Source: Mantis religiosa
Lineage: Eukaryota > Arthropoda > Insecta > Mantodea > Mantidae
Reading direction: 5' to 3'
NCBI GenBank assembly: GCA_030765055.1
Contig: CM060955.1
Span: 156,694,506 to 156,758,505, forward strand
DNA length: 64,000 nt
The notes beneath the pieces are model-generated. The model did no database searches. It saw only the letters and a list, made by a program, of their open reading frames with translations, and had not been told where the DNA came from. Shown piece by piece: positions 1 through 12,200 of the stretch. Both the position numbers and the translations under genes were made by a program. Each line of letters opens with the position of its first letter. Position 1 is the first letter of the stretch.

Positions 1-1740
1 TTAAACTGTGACGTTGAATGACTTATTCATGAAGAAATTGACAAGGAAAACTGTGTGAGACATCACATAAGCTACAAGACGATGACTTTTGGAAAGAAAT
101 AGCACGCAACAAGATTTTGGAACCTATGATCATAAATTTGCAGTACTCAGATGTTGAAGACAATGACAAATTATCCCTTAACGTAAGTAACATTCACTGC
201 TATACGGAAGCACCACTGGCATTTTTGTTGGAACAAACTAAATTAACTTTAAACTAAATATTTAAAACATTTGTGTAATATACGAATATTCATGTTGCAA
301 TTGTGATTACAACAACTGCATTATTATAAAACTTTGGAAAATTCAGTGTGCGTTCCCTTACGTCTAGCAGCACGAACACTCGCAAGTGTGCAAGAGAGAG
401 GGAAATATAAAAAGAGTGGGGATAACGAGGTGGCAATAGTGAAGGCTCTGATGCATCTCATTGGCTACAGGCAATAACTCTTCCCATTTGAAACACGTAA
501 TAGTTACATAAAATGAACATTAACAACATTACAATGGTCATATTTCTAGTTAAAACAAAGTAAAAGTGAATTGCAAACCTTCAAATTGTTACAAAAGTGA
601 ATCGAGAATATATTGACACATTTCTTCACTCACACCTTCAAATTGTTGATACACTTAGATGAAGATGAAGACATACAACATGACTAAGTACGTAATGAGT
701 TCCACAGGTTTCTTATGCTAGTTTACATCTATCTCTTGCAATTTCTCAATTGCAAAAACTTCAATCAGAACAAGGAGACCTTACTGTCTATTTAGAGCAA
801 ATTTTAAGAATACATTTTAATCATATCAATATCTTGGCACTTAAATCCTAATTATTAAGAGGCTGTTTGATAAAATAAAATGAATATGATGCATTACATT
901 AACATACTTCATCTAGTCGCTTATTCTACAAACTATTTTTTCAAAAGCTTATTATCTACTTCTCAATCCAGATAAACCTTAATTGTACACTTACACTTGC
1001 CATCAATAATACATTAGGTAATCAACTTTTGAAGAGCATGTTGCTATACTATGCTATGTTTTAAATTCTGTATCTTTGCATTACCACAAGAAGAAAACAA
1101 ATTGCAACTTATCATTTAAGAAACATACAATTGAAAGTTTAAACAAATAAAAAGAAATACACTGGAAATGGTTAACTCCACAGAGATTTATTTTGACAAA
1201 TTGTATGCTTTAAGGCGATTATTATTTTGTGTGCACATTTTGTCTATCTCTCATGCTTTACCAGTTATACAAAAGTCATTACGAAGGCCTTTACAGGCTA
1301 TTCTTAGAAAATTGGTATACACATTTTGTCATGCATATATCTTAAGCACACAGTACGAGTATTTTAATTGAAAATTTAAAATACAGTATTTAACCATTTG
1401 TTTTTGAGGCATGTTCAAATCACACCTTTTTTTCTTCTAAAAATGCATTTTTGGTCTCAGGGAATCCCAATGCAATATCCCTACTTCAACTTCCCTAGTT
1501 TTACTACTATCATGGTGTTAGGGAATTCTTCTTTCTCTAACCCTTATACTAGGTGTTGTGTTGACGAACAGAAACCCTGGATCAGATAGAGCGCCCAGAT
1601 GGGTGATCAGCTCAATGTTTGCAACGAGAGTGAGACAAGTTGATGACAGAACGAGGGTGAAATGGATAAAAGAAAAGAAAATGAAGCCACACAATCTTTT
1701 TTTGTGCTTGAATAATGTTCATGATCAGGTAGGAGATAGA
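1..1740. other. No gene recognised
   Basis: AT-rich sequence with short ORFs that have no recognisable domain or codon pattern. The ORFs at 1168-1743 look fortuitous. Confidence 0.5.
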
Positions 1741-1935
1741 TGAATGAATGAAATGTTAGATAGGATGCTCAAATGAGCAGTTTTTACTAGACTTTACCTT
1801 CTTATGACACGAAAAAGAAAGCAAAAACAGTCATCTTAAACAGGTACCTCATAACCGAGATCCAAACTCAGGGACTTCTTGACACGCAGACAAGATACCT
1901 TTCCACCTCCCATCTCCCTTTTAGAGTCAAATATT
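1741..1935 (-). repeat. SINE family B, diverged copy
   Basis: The minus strand carries weakened versions of the SINE B tail, internal and tRNA-like parts. The GAGATCCAAACTCAGGGACTT stretch is the reverse of a decayed box B. Much more diverged than the copies at 23.1, 37.2 and 61.8 kb. Confidence 0.5.
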
Positions 1936-1959
1936 CTGTAGAAAACAACAAAGTTAACG

Positions 1960-3027
1960 AAATGTTACATTACCAAGATGTTGAAATTCAGGCTGATGGA
2001 CTGGAGTGGACTATGCTACTGAGGGAATTTGGCACAGATGTCAAAACCTGGTCTATTGTACCAAGTGGGGCACCCCCGGGAGGAAGGATGAGGTGAGATG
2101 AGACAGACGGCAGTCGGTTTTGGAGATCATCCTACTGGAGGAGAAAGTTTTACCAAGAGCATCCCATCGTGCCATGCAACGCTAAGACACCCGCTGACAC
2201 TTTCAACCCTGAAAGAGACCACCAGATGAGATGTTCCGCTGACCGTCGAATGAAAGTGCACCAAGTGGCACAGGCCATAGGTGTATCAACAGGAACGTCA
2301 ATTAATATTCTGCACAATAAGTTGGAGATGAGAAAGTTGTCAGCCTAATGGGTGCCGAGTTTGCATACGGTGGACATTAAGCTGGTGAGCTTTGAACTTT
2401 GAAGCTGTGATAGGGAAATCCGATGGACTTTTTACGTTGTGTTGTCATTGTTGTTGAGATGTGGATTTGTCATTATACTCCAGAAACCAAGCAACAATCA
2501 AAACAATGAGAAAAACTGCTTCTGGAGAATCTGCTCCAAAGAAGGCAAAGATGGTCCCATCGACCGGAAAGTGATGGTGACGATTTTCTGGGAAACAAAG
2601 GATATCATACTCATGGACTTCATGGAAAAAGGATTACTGGAGCATATTACAGCAAGTTATTGGTCCAATTCGATAAGAAGTAAAAGGAGACGGCCTCATA
2701 TGGCAAAGAAGAAAAGTTATGTTTCACCATGAAAATGAGCCAGCACCAAACTGCATGAATTGCATTATGAATTGCTGCCTCAACCTCCCATATTCTCCTG
2801 TTCCAAAATGTGAAGAAATGGTTCTCAGGAACAAAATTTAATGAAGTCATCATGGAGTCAGAGGCATATTATGCAGAGTATGACAATTATTTTTTTGTAG
2901 GGGTTAAAAATACGGCAGGAGCATTGGGAGAAGTTTATATCCCTAAAAGGGGACTGAGACATAATTTGTTCGAAAAACGGGCATCTTCATTCCTAACACA
3001 GATACTTATTTAATCGCCCTTGTATTT
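1960..3027 (+). pseudogene. Mariner transposon relic (transposase fragments)
   Basis: Reading frames drift, but fragments of a mariner transposase are clear: KVHQVAQAIGVSTGTS-like helix-turn-helix remains near 2260, SAPKKAKDGP-like text, VMVTIFWETKDIILMDFMEKG (2570-2630), the KKRPHMAKKK motif near 2690 and a C-terminal KKWFSGTKF at 2810. The right end AACACAGATACTTATTTAA to TTGTA (2997-3027) matches the right terminus of the copy ending at 20789. Non-functional. Confidence 0.75.
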
Positions 3028-4400
3028 TAAAGGCAAAGTATAAAAATTGGTAAGAATGTGTAACTACTGCAATAGCAATGTGTGATGCCTGTTTAGATTT
3101 TGAGAACTTCCTTTTAAAACCAGCTGCCTAACATGTCCTCTTCCTGAATGGCTTCTTACACATGCATGTTAATGTCACGCTTCAATACTAAAGATTTTAA
3201 AACTTTTCTTAACAGTAAGCAAGTAATTATGATTAACAGGGTCTGAGTAAGTAGCCTAATTACAAATACTACTACACCTTGTGATATGAACACTGTTATG
3301 GAGAATGATGTGTGGTCAAGCTTGGTCCAAGGTTCAAATCCAGCCAGGACCATTATTTCTGATGGAGCTTTCAAGTTTTTCTCAGTCTTCATATACTTCT
3401 TACTTAGGCCTGAAACATTTTCTTCCCAATGTTGTTACCCAGTAACCATTTCATGTATCACTGCATGAGGTAAGGACAGGCATTAAACACAACTGCTACT
3501 ATAGGGAAGAAATGATGAGTGATGTAAAGTGACGTGATTCCATCTTCTCTCTTCTGAGCATTTGTGCATTTCATAGTTTCAATCTTACCAGCGAAATCTA
3601 CATCCGTGGTAGGAATGTGACACTTTTGGGTGATGGTTATAATTAAAGCCAAAGTTTTAAACCACATGGTGTTTTGGACTTTTGCTTATGTTGTGAATGT
3701 ATTCGCCCAGAAACAGTCAAGTCATCAGCACTAAATGGAACATCCCCATGCACATATGGCTAAGAACGGTTGCCTTTAGTTATATTGGTCACAGTCATAT
3801 GGTCTTAATGATTACAAGTAACATTAAGTTATTTATTTCATGGTTATTACATTTGCAGTTGTATTGAATTTATGTTCACCAGTAACAATTAGCTGCAACT
3901 GTGCCTCTTTCTGAATGATGTCAGCTATTTAGTTAAAACTTAGAAGTTTCTTTACCTGTGCCAATAATACTTTCATTGCTAGGCTAATTTATAATTGCAA
4001 AATGCATTAAATATCAAGTGATGCAGACATATCACAGGAAAGTACATCAATATTGCCAACATGAACATGACAAGCACAGAATAATTTCTCAGTTGGTTAC
4101 ATAGCAAAGCAAATAATTAGTCATTTTTCTTGCCAAATGCTACACTAGACCGACAATGGCAATCAAAATCTCTTGTAGAGATTGATATTGTGTAACGAAT
4201 TGTTACTGTTAGATGATACCAATGTTCATGTAGCAAATGTCACCTAGGTCAGTAACCATCTGTTATTTTGGTAACCTTTAACATAACTATTAATGTTTTT
4301 GTGACCATTATTGGGTAATTAGTTCCTCTGATATTACTTTTGTAACCGTTAAAAGATAACTACAGTTGAACCAGCTCTATACGTAATTCATATTTATACA
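3028..4400. other. No gene recognised; weak tRNA-like box B at 3330-3345
   Basis: AT-rich. The sequence GGTTCAAATCCAGCC near 3332 resembles a Pol III box B and may be a SINE remnant, but no box A or tail was found. Otherwise nothing supported. Confidence 0.3.
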
Positions 4401-4915
4401 CAAATATTTGCAGGTCGCAGAAAAAATTTAATTTAGAAACATGTTAATAGAACCTTATTTATACGTAGCGTCGCGGCGATGCACATAAAAGGTTCTGCGC
4501 AGTGTATCACGGAGATAAAGAGCTGCCTAAGCAGATAAACGTAACATGGAGATAAAAGGCATGCCAAAACAGATAAAGTTAGAAATTTCTAGTGACATCT
4601 GTTTGTCTTGCAGAACATTCGATTTCTTGTTTGTTACAGAATATTCCAGAAATATCTAGTGATATCAGTAGTGGTATATTTAAGAGATCGTGACACGCCA
4701 GTGGACAGTCATATACAGGAGTTGTAACAAGAGTGTTGTAAACAGTGGAAGTTGAGTAAGCTCTTGTGGTCAACGACCTTGGTAGATTTTAATTGTGTAT
4801 GTGACATAATTCTGCTGTAATCTGCAAGTGTACCAAGTGTATTTCTATGGAAATAAAGAAGTTTTGAATTTCTGCAACTTGGACTTTTAATTGTACGAGC
4901 CCACAAAGTCACAGT
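4400..4915 (+). repeat. Possible solo LTR, shares 3' half with 44.85-45.03 kb
   Basis: About 170 bases at 4745-4915 align with 44845-45030. Both have GGAAATAAAGAA (polyadenylation-like), AAGTGTACCAA, and an end of the form CACAAAGTC-CA-TAA. Upstream there is TATATTTAAG about 100-200 bases before. This layout (TATA, AATAAA, fixed end) suits a long terminal repeat, but the left boundary and target duplication were not found. Confidence 0.4.
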
Positions 4916-5660
4916 AATTTGTCGTTATACATATTAAATTTCACTGAAATACGACTAATATATAATTAAATGAGCATACGGCACACGCTATCTTATAAGA
5001 AACTAGAAACGCATTTTCCTTATTGCTGCTAATAAAGTCGCTAGCAGAGCAGGCAACTTTTGGCTACGGAACCAAAGATCAAAGATGTTAGCCCATATAC
5101 GTCTTTCAGCAAAACATTGTCATAGTAACAAATGAGAAGTAAAGAATTTCGTATATCTGATGTTTAATGTTGAACAGCAGTTTTGTTTTTCATTTCTCAG
5201 TTGCTTCTAATCAGGCATAGAGAAAAGAAAAACAAAATGTTACGAAATTCATAGGAGAGGTGACACTTAATAGTCACAAAACCAAAACCTTAACTGCTTC
5301 CGACTCAGGAATTCCTTATACATGCTATGTATAGTCATCAGTAATAGAAATATTATTTTGGACGAGTTTTTAAAATTGGATACAAAATCAACTAAATGTA
5401 GCAATCAGCAGGTAGGGAGATGTGCTAATTAGGAAATGGCACTTTTCACATGGTTCCAACAGAAATGGCCTGCAGCTTCACCAATAGGTGGCGACATGAT
5501 GAAAGTAAAAGCGGCAGATTTACCTAAAATCACAAGTATCAGTTGATTTCAAGGCTTAAGGATGGTTGCAGGATTTAAAGATTGTCATGGAATTACATGA
5601 AAAACAATATTTGGAGATATATCTAGATTCAACTGTATTGGAACACCACAGTGAAGCGAA

Positions 5661-6357
5661 AAATTATTAAATTTTAGATGAGTCGCAGAGCAGATCACAG
5701 CTCTCACACCAATAAAACAAGAAACTAGATTTGCTAAATTTACTTACCACCGCTGGGCCACAAAAAAGTTCCAAAAAATATTCAAGAAATACAATATAAC
5801 ATTGGCACCAAAAAACAATTACAACATTAAAAACCTACTTCACAGTAATAATACTGATAAGATAAAACCAGAGGAAAAGTCAGGCATTTACAAAATTAAG
5901 TGTAAAGACTGTGAAAAAATTTACATAGGAAGGACAAAAAGGAACATAGGCACTAGAAAGAAAGAACACTTCAGGCACTTAAGATACAAAAATATTGATA
6001 AGTCCGCAATAGCAGCTCATTTCTGGTCTGAAAATCATGAAATTGAAGATAGCACAGAATTACTAAAATACGTACAAAAACATAGTGAACTCGTCATATG
6101 GGAGAGGATATACATAGAAAAACATAAAAACCAACTAATGAACTTTGAAATCCCGCTAGAAGAGAATCCCACATTTCAGTTCATCACTAAATCAACAGAT
6201 GGCAGCAACAACCCCAGAATTACCCACACCGCTGGATCTAGCGTCAGTCGCACAAGAGCCGTAGATGCAAACGAAGATTTGCGAAACATGTCCTCAAAAT
6301 AGGTACGAAAGTGAAGCAGATGTGTAAAAAATGCGACTCATCTAAAATTTAATAATA
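5661..6357 (+). mobile_element. Penelope-like element 3' part flanked by short inverted repeats
   Basis: The GIY-YIG ORF (5802-6302) is bracketed by an inverted repeat: TTAAATTTTAGATGAGTCGC near 5667-5687 and its reverse complement near 6330-6353. Upstream of the ORF the frame continues as ITALTPIKQETRFAK-like text without a start, so this is a 5'-truncated copy lacking the reverse transcriptase. Confidence 0.6.
5802..6302 (+). CDS. GIY-YIG endonuclease domain of a Penelope-like element
   Basis: 166 residues, intact. The GIY-YIG core is SGIYKIKCKDCEKIYIGRTK (residues ~28-47), with the CxxC inserted between GIY and YIG that marks Penelope-like endonucleases. Conserved Arg and His follow in RNIGTRKKEHFRHL and the Glu/Asn region SAIAAHFWSENHEI. 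In full elements this domain follows the reverse transcriptase and nicks target DNA. Here it is only the C-terminal module; the Met at 5802 may not be a true start. Its last codons overlap a hammerhead-like motif (6253-6300). Confidence 0.8.
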   Translation: MAPKNNYNIKNLLHSNNTDKIKPEEKSGIYKIKCKDCEKIYIGRTKRNIGTRKKEHFRHLRYKNIDKSAIAAHFWSENHEIEDSTELLKYVQKHSELVIWERIYIEKHKNQLMNFEIPLEENPTFQFITKSTDGSNNPRITHTAGSSVSRTRAVDANEDLRNMSSK

Positions 6358-6394
6358 TTTGGAGAGTCGAATGCAGTAAATGCTACCATGGTGC

Positions 6395-7272
6395 ACACTG
6401 AAAGAAAGAAGTTCTACCAGGAATAAGCCATTATCAAGCTCGAAACATCTACAACTGTGACGAAACTGGCTAATACTACAATTTTGATTCCCCAGACACA
6501 TTAGCTACAAGGGTGATTCATGTCATGGAGAAAAGAACAGTAAACTTTGTGCAACTCTTTTGTCACCAATGCAGATAGAACCACTTTTTCCACTGTGATA
6601 GGAAAATCAAGAATCTGTTGCAAAAAATGACTACAAATAGTTTTTTCAATTAATTTTGACGTCACTGTTACTAAATTCCTCCACTCACGCATACTCAGGA
6701 ATCTGTGTTTTAAGGGTGAGAAAACAAAAGCTGTTGAAAATGATTTTAATGTAACAGTGGTTAAAGAAAACTGGACATTTGAACGAAAAAGAAAGAAGAT
6801 CCATCTCTTTATCGACCAATGTGCAGCACATTCATCTTAAATAATTTTGGAAAATGTTTGAGTGGAATTTTTTCTTCCCACCTGTACCAGTTATCTACAG
6901 CCAGTTGATTTGTGCATCATTGAAAATTTCGAAGTTTATTATAGAAAACCGCTGTTTGCCATTTAACAGCACTGACTGATGTAGGATATAAAAATCTTGC
7001 CATTAACTTACCATGAGCGCTACAAAACTTACTTCGGCTGCCTGAAATCAGGCGCCATCCTCCACAATCACATACTGGTTCTTTATATCTGGTATCTTAA
7101 GGAAAACGCTGTCATTGGAGACGGTACCGGTAGTGATAAAACTGTTTATGTAAATGAAATAGCTCTACAGGAGAGTGAGGATTTTGATACCTTTGTGCAT
7201 TTTGACGACAGTCCAACTGTGTGTGTGGAACTACAGGCAGGGATCACAATTCAAATGCTGAAATACCTATAA
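6395..7272 (+). pseudogene. Tigger/pogo-type transposase relic
   Basis: Fragments in changing frames: IYNCDETG (first catalytic Asp, near 6450), EKRTVNF (6530), LFIDQCAAHSS (second Asp, near 6810), QLSTAS then DLCIIENF, and a last open stretch to 7272 (ENAVIGDGTGS, EDFDTFVHFDDSPTV) like the tail of TIGD-type proteins. Frameshifts and stops make it inactive. Confidence 0.65.
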
Positions 7273-7327
7273 TGGATCAAGTGTTACGTGCACTAATGTA
7301 TGCACTTTTCTTCTAAATTTATGTACA

Positions 7328-7530
7328 AAGTCAAGTCGTCGGACAATGAATAAAATGGGTGAAATGATGCTCAAAGGAGCCCAGAGTTCATAGAGCTTAC
7401 AGTTATCATTCATCTCTCAAAATAATGGAAACTCCAGAAAAATTTATCCAGATAACCCATCTTGACGCAGATTTGAACTTGGGACCTCTTGAAGACAGGT
7501 TATGTAGGCATTACATCAGTGCAGAAACTT
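7328..7530 (-). repeat. SINE family B, diverged copy
   Basis: On the minus strand: decayed box B (GGTCCCAAGTTCAAATCTGC), the GGGTTATCTGGATAAATTTTT linker and a TGGGCTCCTTTGAGCATCAT tail, matching better copies elsewhere in the window. Confidence 0.6.
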
Positions 7531-7544
7531 TAAGTAAAAAAGCT

Positions 7545-8125
7545 GATGTTTGAATGAGTAGAGCCACAATGAAAAATTCAATGCCATAGCCGGGATTTGA
7601 ACCACGGATCTCCCGCTATCCGTGCGGTTGCTCTAACCAACTGAGCTACCATGGCCAACTTGCCGACATGACAAATTCTCCAACTGACTCATATGTTTCC
7701 CGGTAGATCACGAGGAGTTCTCATATTATGAGACATGCACCTTTTGTGGCGACTTACTATGCTGTAAGTACTTAAGTTCAAGGCTTCATAGTTAAACCAC
7801 TATGTCTTTAATTTAGGTAAATTGATGGAAATAATCATTTCTTCCACACTAGCCGTGTGTATGCTAATCCATCAATTTACCTTAGCCTACACACGGCTAG
7901 TGTGGAAGAAATGATTATTTCCATTTATTTACCTAAAATAAAGACCGTGGTTTAACTATGAAGCCTGGGACTTAAGTACTTACAGCATAGTAAGTTGCCA
8001 GAAAAGACGCATGTTTCATAGCATATGAGAACCCCTAGTGGTCTACCGGGAAACATGAGTCAGTTGGAGAATTTAATATCATGTTGGCAATGAATTTTTC
8101 AGACTGGCTCTACTCATTCAAACCT
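7545..8125. repeat. SINE family A, inverted pair forming a long palindrome
   Basis: A tRNA-like head on the minus strand (7585-7660; box A TAGCTCAGTTGGTTAGAGC, box B GGTTCAAATCC) is followed by body sequence that is repeated inverted from about 7735 to 7995 and more loosely to 8125. The arms share GTGGTTTAACTATGAAGCC and AATGATTATTTCC. The same body appears at 15.7, 31.0 and 50.0 kb. Confidence 0.7.
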
Positions 8126-8913
8126 TAGCCTACACATGGCTTGTGTGGAAGAAATTGATTATTTCCAAAAAAACACCTAATGTTTTGCAAAATGATTTGT
8201 ATGCATTTAATGCAAGAAAAGTGAAAAAAGCTGAATAAACTGAATGGTTTAAAGGAGGCCCAATTTCTAAATAATGTTTGGTTCGTACATATCTTTACTG
8301 TTTGTGAAGCTTTATACATGCAAGCCTACTGTATTACTTAAAAAAAAAGATGCATTATTAAAACCTCGCTTATTATTAATTCTGAGTTATAAGTAATCTT
8401 TCCTCTTCCCATTGATATACGTATACATCAGGTTCAGCTGTAGTTACTATCTGAATTACTTCTGTAACCATTACATTACATTTTGTACATCCCTATTCCA
8501 TGTTCCATTGATTCCATTCCAAATGGCTAAGAGCCAGCAGATTCAAGTCATTCATTATTTCATAACAGGATGAGGAATAAGTGCTGCAGACAAGGAAATT
8601 CACACCAAACATTAGACATTCTCTGCAATAGTAGTGCTTTTAATTTCATTTCACTGGGTTGTATGATCACAAACATGTTACGCTAAATATTACGCTGTGT
8701 TTCAACAAACAGATAAAAGTACATAAAAATGTGATTGTTCATTTACTTAAGTATTTAAAATAATTAAAATTACTGATGTACACAGGATATATTGTTTTGA
8801 TCTCATTCAAGCCTTGTAACAAATAGTAAACTGTCATGCCACAGAGGATGCATTACCGTAACAAGCACATGAATCACTTTATAAACTGCACAGTATCACA
8901 CAATTGTGAGCAC
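8126..8913. other. BAG2 3' flank, probable 3' UTR
   Basis: Downstream of the BAG2 stop on the minus strand. An ATTAAA-type polyadenylation hexamer would be at 8643-8638. No other ORF or repeat was recognised. Confidence 0.3.
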
Positions 8914-9254
8914 TTAAGGAAAATGTGCAGCTTTATCTATATAATCAAGAAGTCCCTGAAGACGCTTTTTAACTCTTTTCTGATCATCTAGAGTGCAACC
9001 AAGAATTGCACTTTCAAAATTTTTATCTGCTGTTCCTTGGTACTGCGACGAACAAGCATTCATAAAGGCAATACAACGTGTCTTTGTGCCAAATGGATCT
9101 TCACGAAGGCTTATAACAAGTCCATCAATGAAACTGTTCACCTGATGCAAGGATTCCTCTTGCGTTTGATCACGAGTTGTTTTCACCATTACCTCTACTG
9201 TCAGACACCGACTGGTAATGTTATCCACATAGTGAAAAACATCTTCACGATCAC
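8914..9254 (-). CDS. BAG2: BAG2 coding exon 2 (terminal)
   Basis: It encodes the last 113 residues after the TTTGTTTCAG acceptor and stops at TAA (8916-8914). This is the conserved C-terminal half of BAG2, beginning DREDVFHYVDNITSRCLTVE. An LTR element sits only about 280 bases upstream of this exon in the intron. Confidence 0.92.
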
Positions 9255-12200
9255 CTGAAACAAATAATTATTTCATATGTTACTCTTTTGATTCCTCTGA
9301 TGAGCTGTATTTACAAAAATGAGTAATGGTATTTAAATTACATGACAAGCAGAGCAAGTATAGTCGCCCAGCTGGAACGGTTACCATGGATTTATCTTTG
9401 TTAACAGAAACCTCTCAGATAATGCACTGATTATTCTTGTAAGAGTGAGAGGGGTACCGACGCGCCTCCAGTTGTGGTGTTATTTTCCAGCTTAATCTCT
9501 CTCCATCTTAATCGAGCCACACGTTAGGGAGCCAAATTTGTGGCATTATTCCTACACTCGCAGCAGATAAGAAGCACGCCGACTGTTTGGAAGATCCCAG
9601 TCGAGATTTGATTAAATAAGGGTCATGAGATCTTTTCTCAGGTGTGGATTTTTGGTGACAGAAATAAAATTTTATGACTCCGATTTCGTAATATATTATT
9701 TAATTGTATAATCTGAATTACAATTCACTTGTTTCTATTAGAATACCGAATAACTCTTTTTGAAGGTTATTAACTTTCCTTTACAATTATATTCATCGCA
9801 ACATTTTTCATCGTCATGAAACAAGACTGAAGAACATATATCTATCTCAAGATTATTGATTTTCCCGTAACTATCATTACTCCTCTATTAATTTTGTGAT
9901 TGGCTGATGTACTGCTACGTCACCGCATTACGTAATACAATTATTACTACGGCCAATCACAAAATGACACATATATATGTTTTTAATATGTCATTACATG
10001 GCCTACTAAGTCATATCAGAAAACAATATTCATATAAAAAGTTCTAACTAAAACATATCGTTACAAATGCCCTCTTCAAAATATATGGAAAATAATTTTA
10101 ACTTATTTAACTTAAATACTTCAACAATGTGTTTCCATATATTTTGAAGAATGCCCCAAATTTAACAATTTTGTTTACAACAATGAACTATAACATACAT
10201 ATTGCATAACATATAACAATAAACATACATTAAATGAAATATAATAATAAATGAACATTTAAAAACTTAACATTACTATATGAGTGGGGTTTGCGCCGCC
10301 CCAAATTTACATTAAGTATTTTTATAATTAACATTTTTAAATTAGTGACAATGAACAAACATGCTAAAAACAATATAAAGAATTTTTTTTATTAACATAA
10401 CAATTGGTAAATGAATATATAATTGAAATGAAATAACTGAAATTTTAACAAAATTATATATACACCTCAGAAACTATTTGTAGTTGGTTTATTAATACTC
10501 GTCACTTGTTTATATTTATGAGAGACTAGTTTCAAAGGCATTCACCTCCATTTTCAAACTCTTTCCAACTGGAAAATGGAGGTGAATGCCTTTGAAACTA
10601 GTCCCTCATAAATATAAACAAGTAAGTGACGAGTATTAATAAACCAACTACAAATAGTTTCTGAGATTAATTTTGACGTCACTGTTACTAAATTCCTCCA
10701 AACACATATAATTATATATACAATTTATATACAAAAGAATTCTGTTTTGCTGTTCATGCCGGGTGATTTGCCCACATAATTAATTTTTTTAGCTGTCCTG
10801 TATCCATGACAAAGTTCATACTCATAACTTTTGAACAGTTAGTGTGATACATTTTTTTCAGTTGGCTAACCTGATATTTGCAAGCATCCAGAACTTGGTA
10901 AATACTTCTTTGGTTTTTATGTATATTATAACGCTGTTTGAAGATTAGGTTAGTTGTGTGTTCAAATCTTTTACAAAACTTTAGCAACATTATTTCATGT
11001 GGTGTATCATACATGTGACCACTATGACCTTCATTGTGTATTTGTGTTTGTGGGAACATTTCGTGTACATATACATTACAGTTCACATCAAAATACAGAT
11101 TGTTTTGAGTTTACTACATACATCTTCTGATAACCATCTGTATTATAACATTCATTGTTTGGTAAGTCAACATTTGTCTGTAAATTTCTTATTTCTTGAC
11201 TAACTAGTTCACTTAGGTTAGTTATATCTTTCTCTTGTGAGCCTAATTGATTCACATTATCTATCTTAGCATCTAATTTGCTACTGAGTTCTGCATTCTG
11301 ATTTTCTATCTTCCTGATAAGATTTGCATTTGAACTTTCTATTTTCCTACTCAAATCTGCACATTGACTTTCTATCTTATTACTTACGTCTTCTAATTTG
11401 CTAATGAGTTCTGCATTCTGATTTTCTATCTTGCTACTGAGTTCTGCTATCATCTTCACTATCTGGTCTAGGGTACTTACATCTGGTGATTCACTAACAT
11501 GTCCCTCACCCTGTGCCAGCACGTTTGCTTCATGCAACTGTACACTAAACTGATGGCGATGATCCATCCTTTTTGGCAATTTACGTCCGCTTCGGAGTCT
11601 CATATATTGAAGTATTTTAACTTGCAGTTGGTCGTCTTGATTCTCTAACGATGTGTAGATAATAGTTGGAAGTTTCTTTTGACCGCTGTGTAAATAAACT
11701 TGCTACCAATTCGAAGCCCGGAAGTTGGGACGCCAAATTTGTGGCGTTATTCCTCCACTCGCAGCAGATAGGAAGCACGCTGGTTCCAACTTGATCAGCC
11801 ACACGTTTGGGAGCCAAATTTTGTGGTGGTATATTTCTCTCACTTAATCAGCCACACGTTCGGGCAGCATATTTGTAACCATCCATCTTAATCAGAGTGA
11901 CAGAGATAAAATTTTATGTCTCCGATTTCATAATATTTTATTTAATTATATAATCTGAATTACAATTCACTCGTTTCTATTACGAATACCGAATAACTCT
12001 TTTTGAAGGTTATTAACTTTCCTTTACAATTATATTCACCGCAACATTTTTCATCGTCATGAAACAAGACTGAAGAACATATATCTATCTCAAGATTATT
12101 GATTTTCCGTAACTGTCATTACTCCTCTATTACTTTTGTTTTTAATATTGTCATTTCATGGCCTACTAAGTCATATTAGAAAACAATATTCATATACAAA

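Noticed and set aside
7585..7660. Possible tRNA gene on the minus strand
   Set aside because: The acceptor stem pairs, but the T arm has two mismatches and position 33 is not U. The same unit recurs at several loci with a long attached body, so it is a SINE head.
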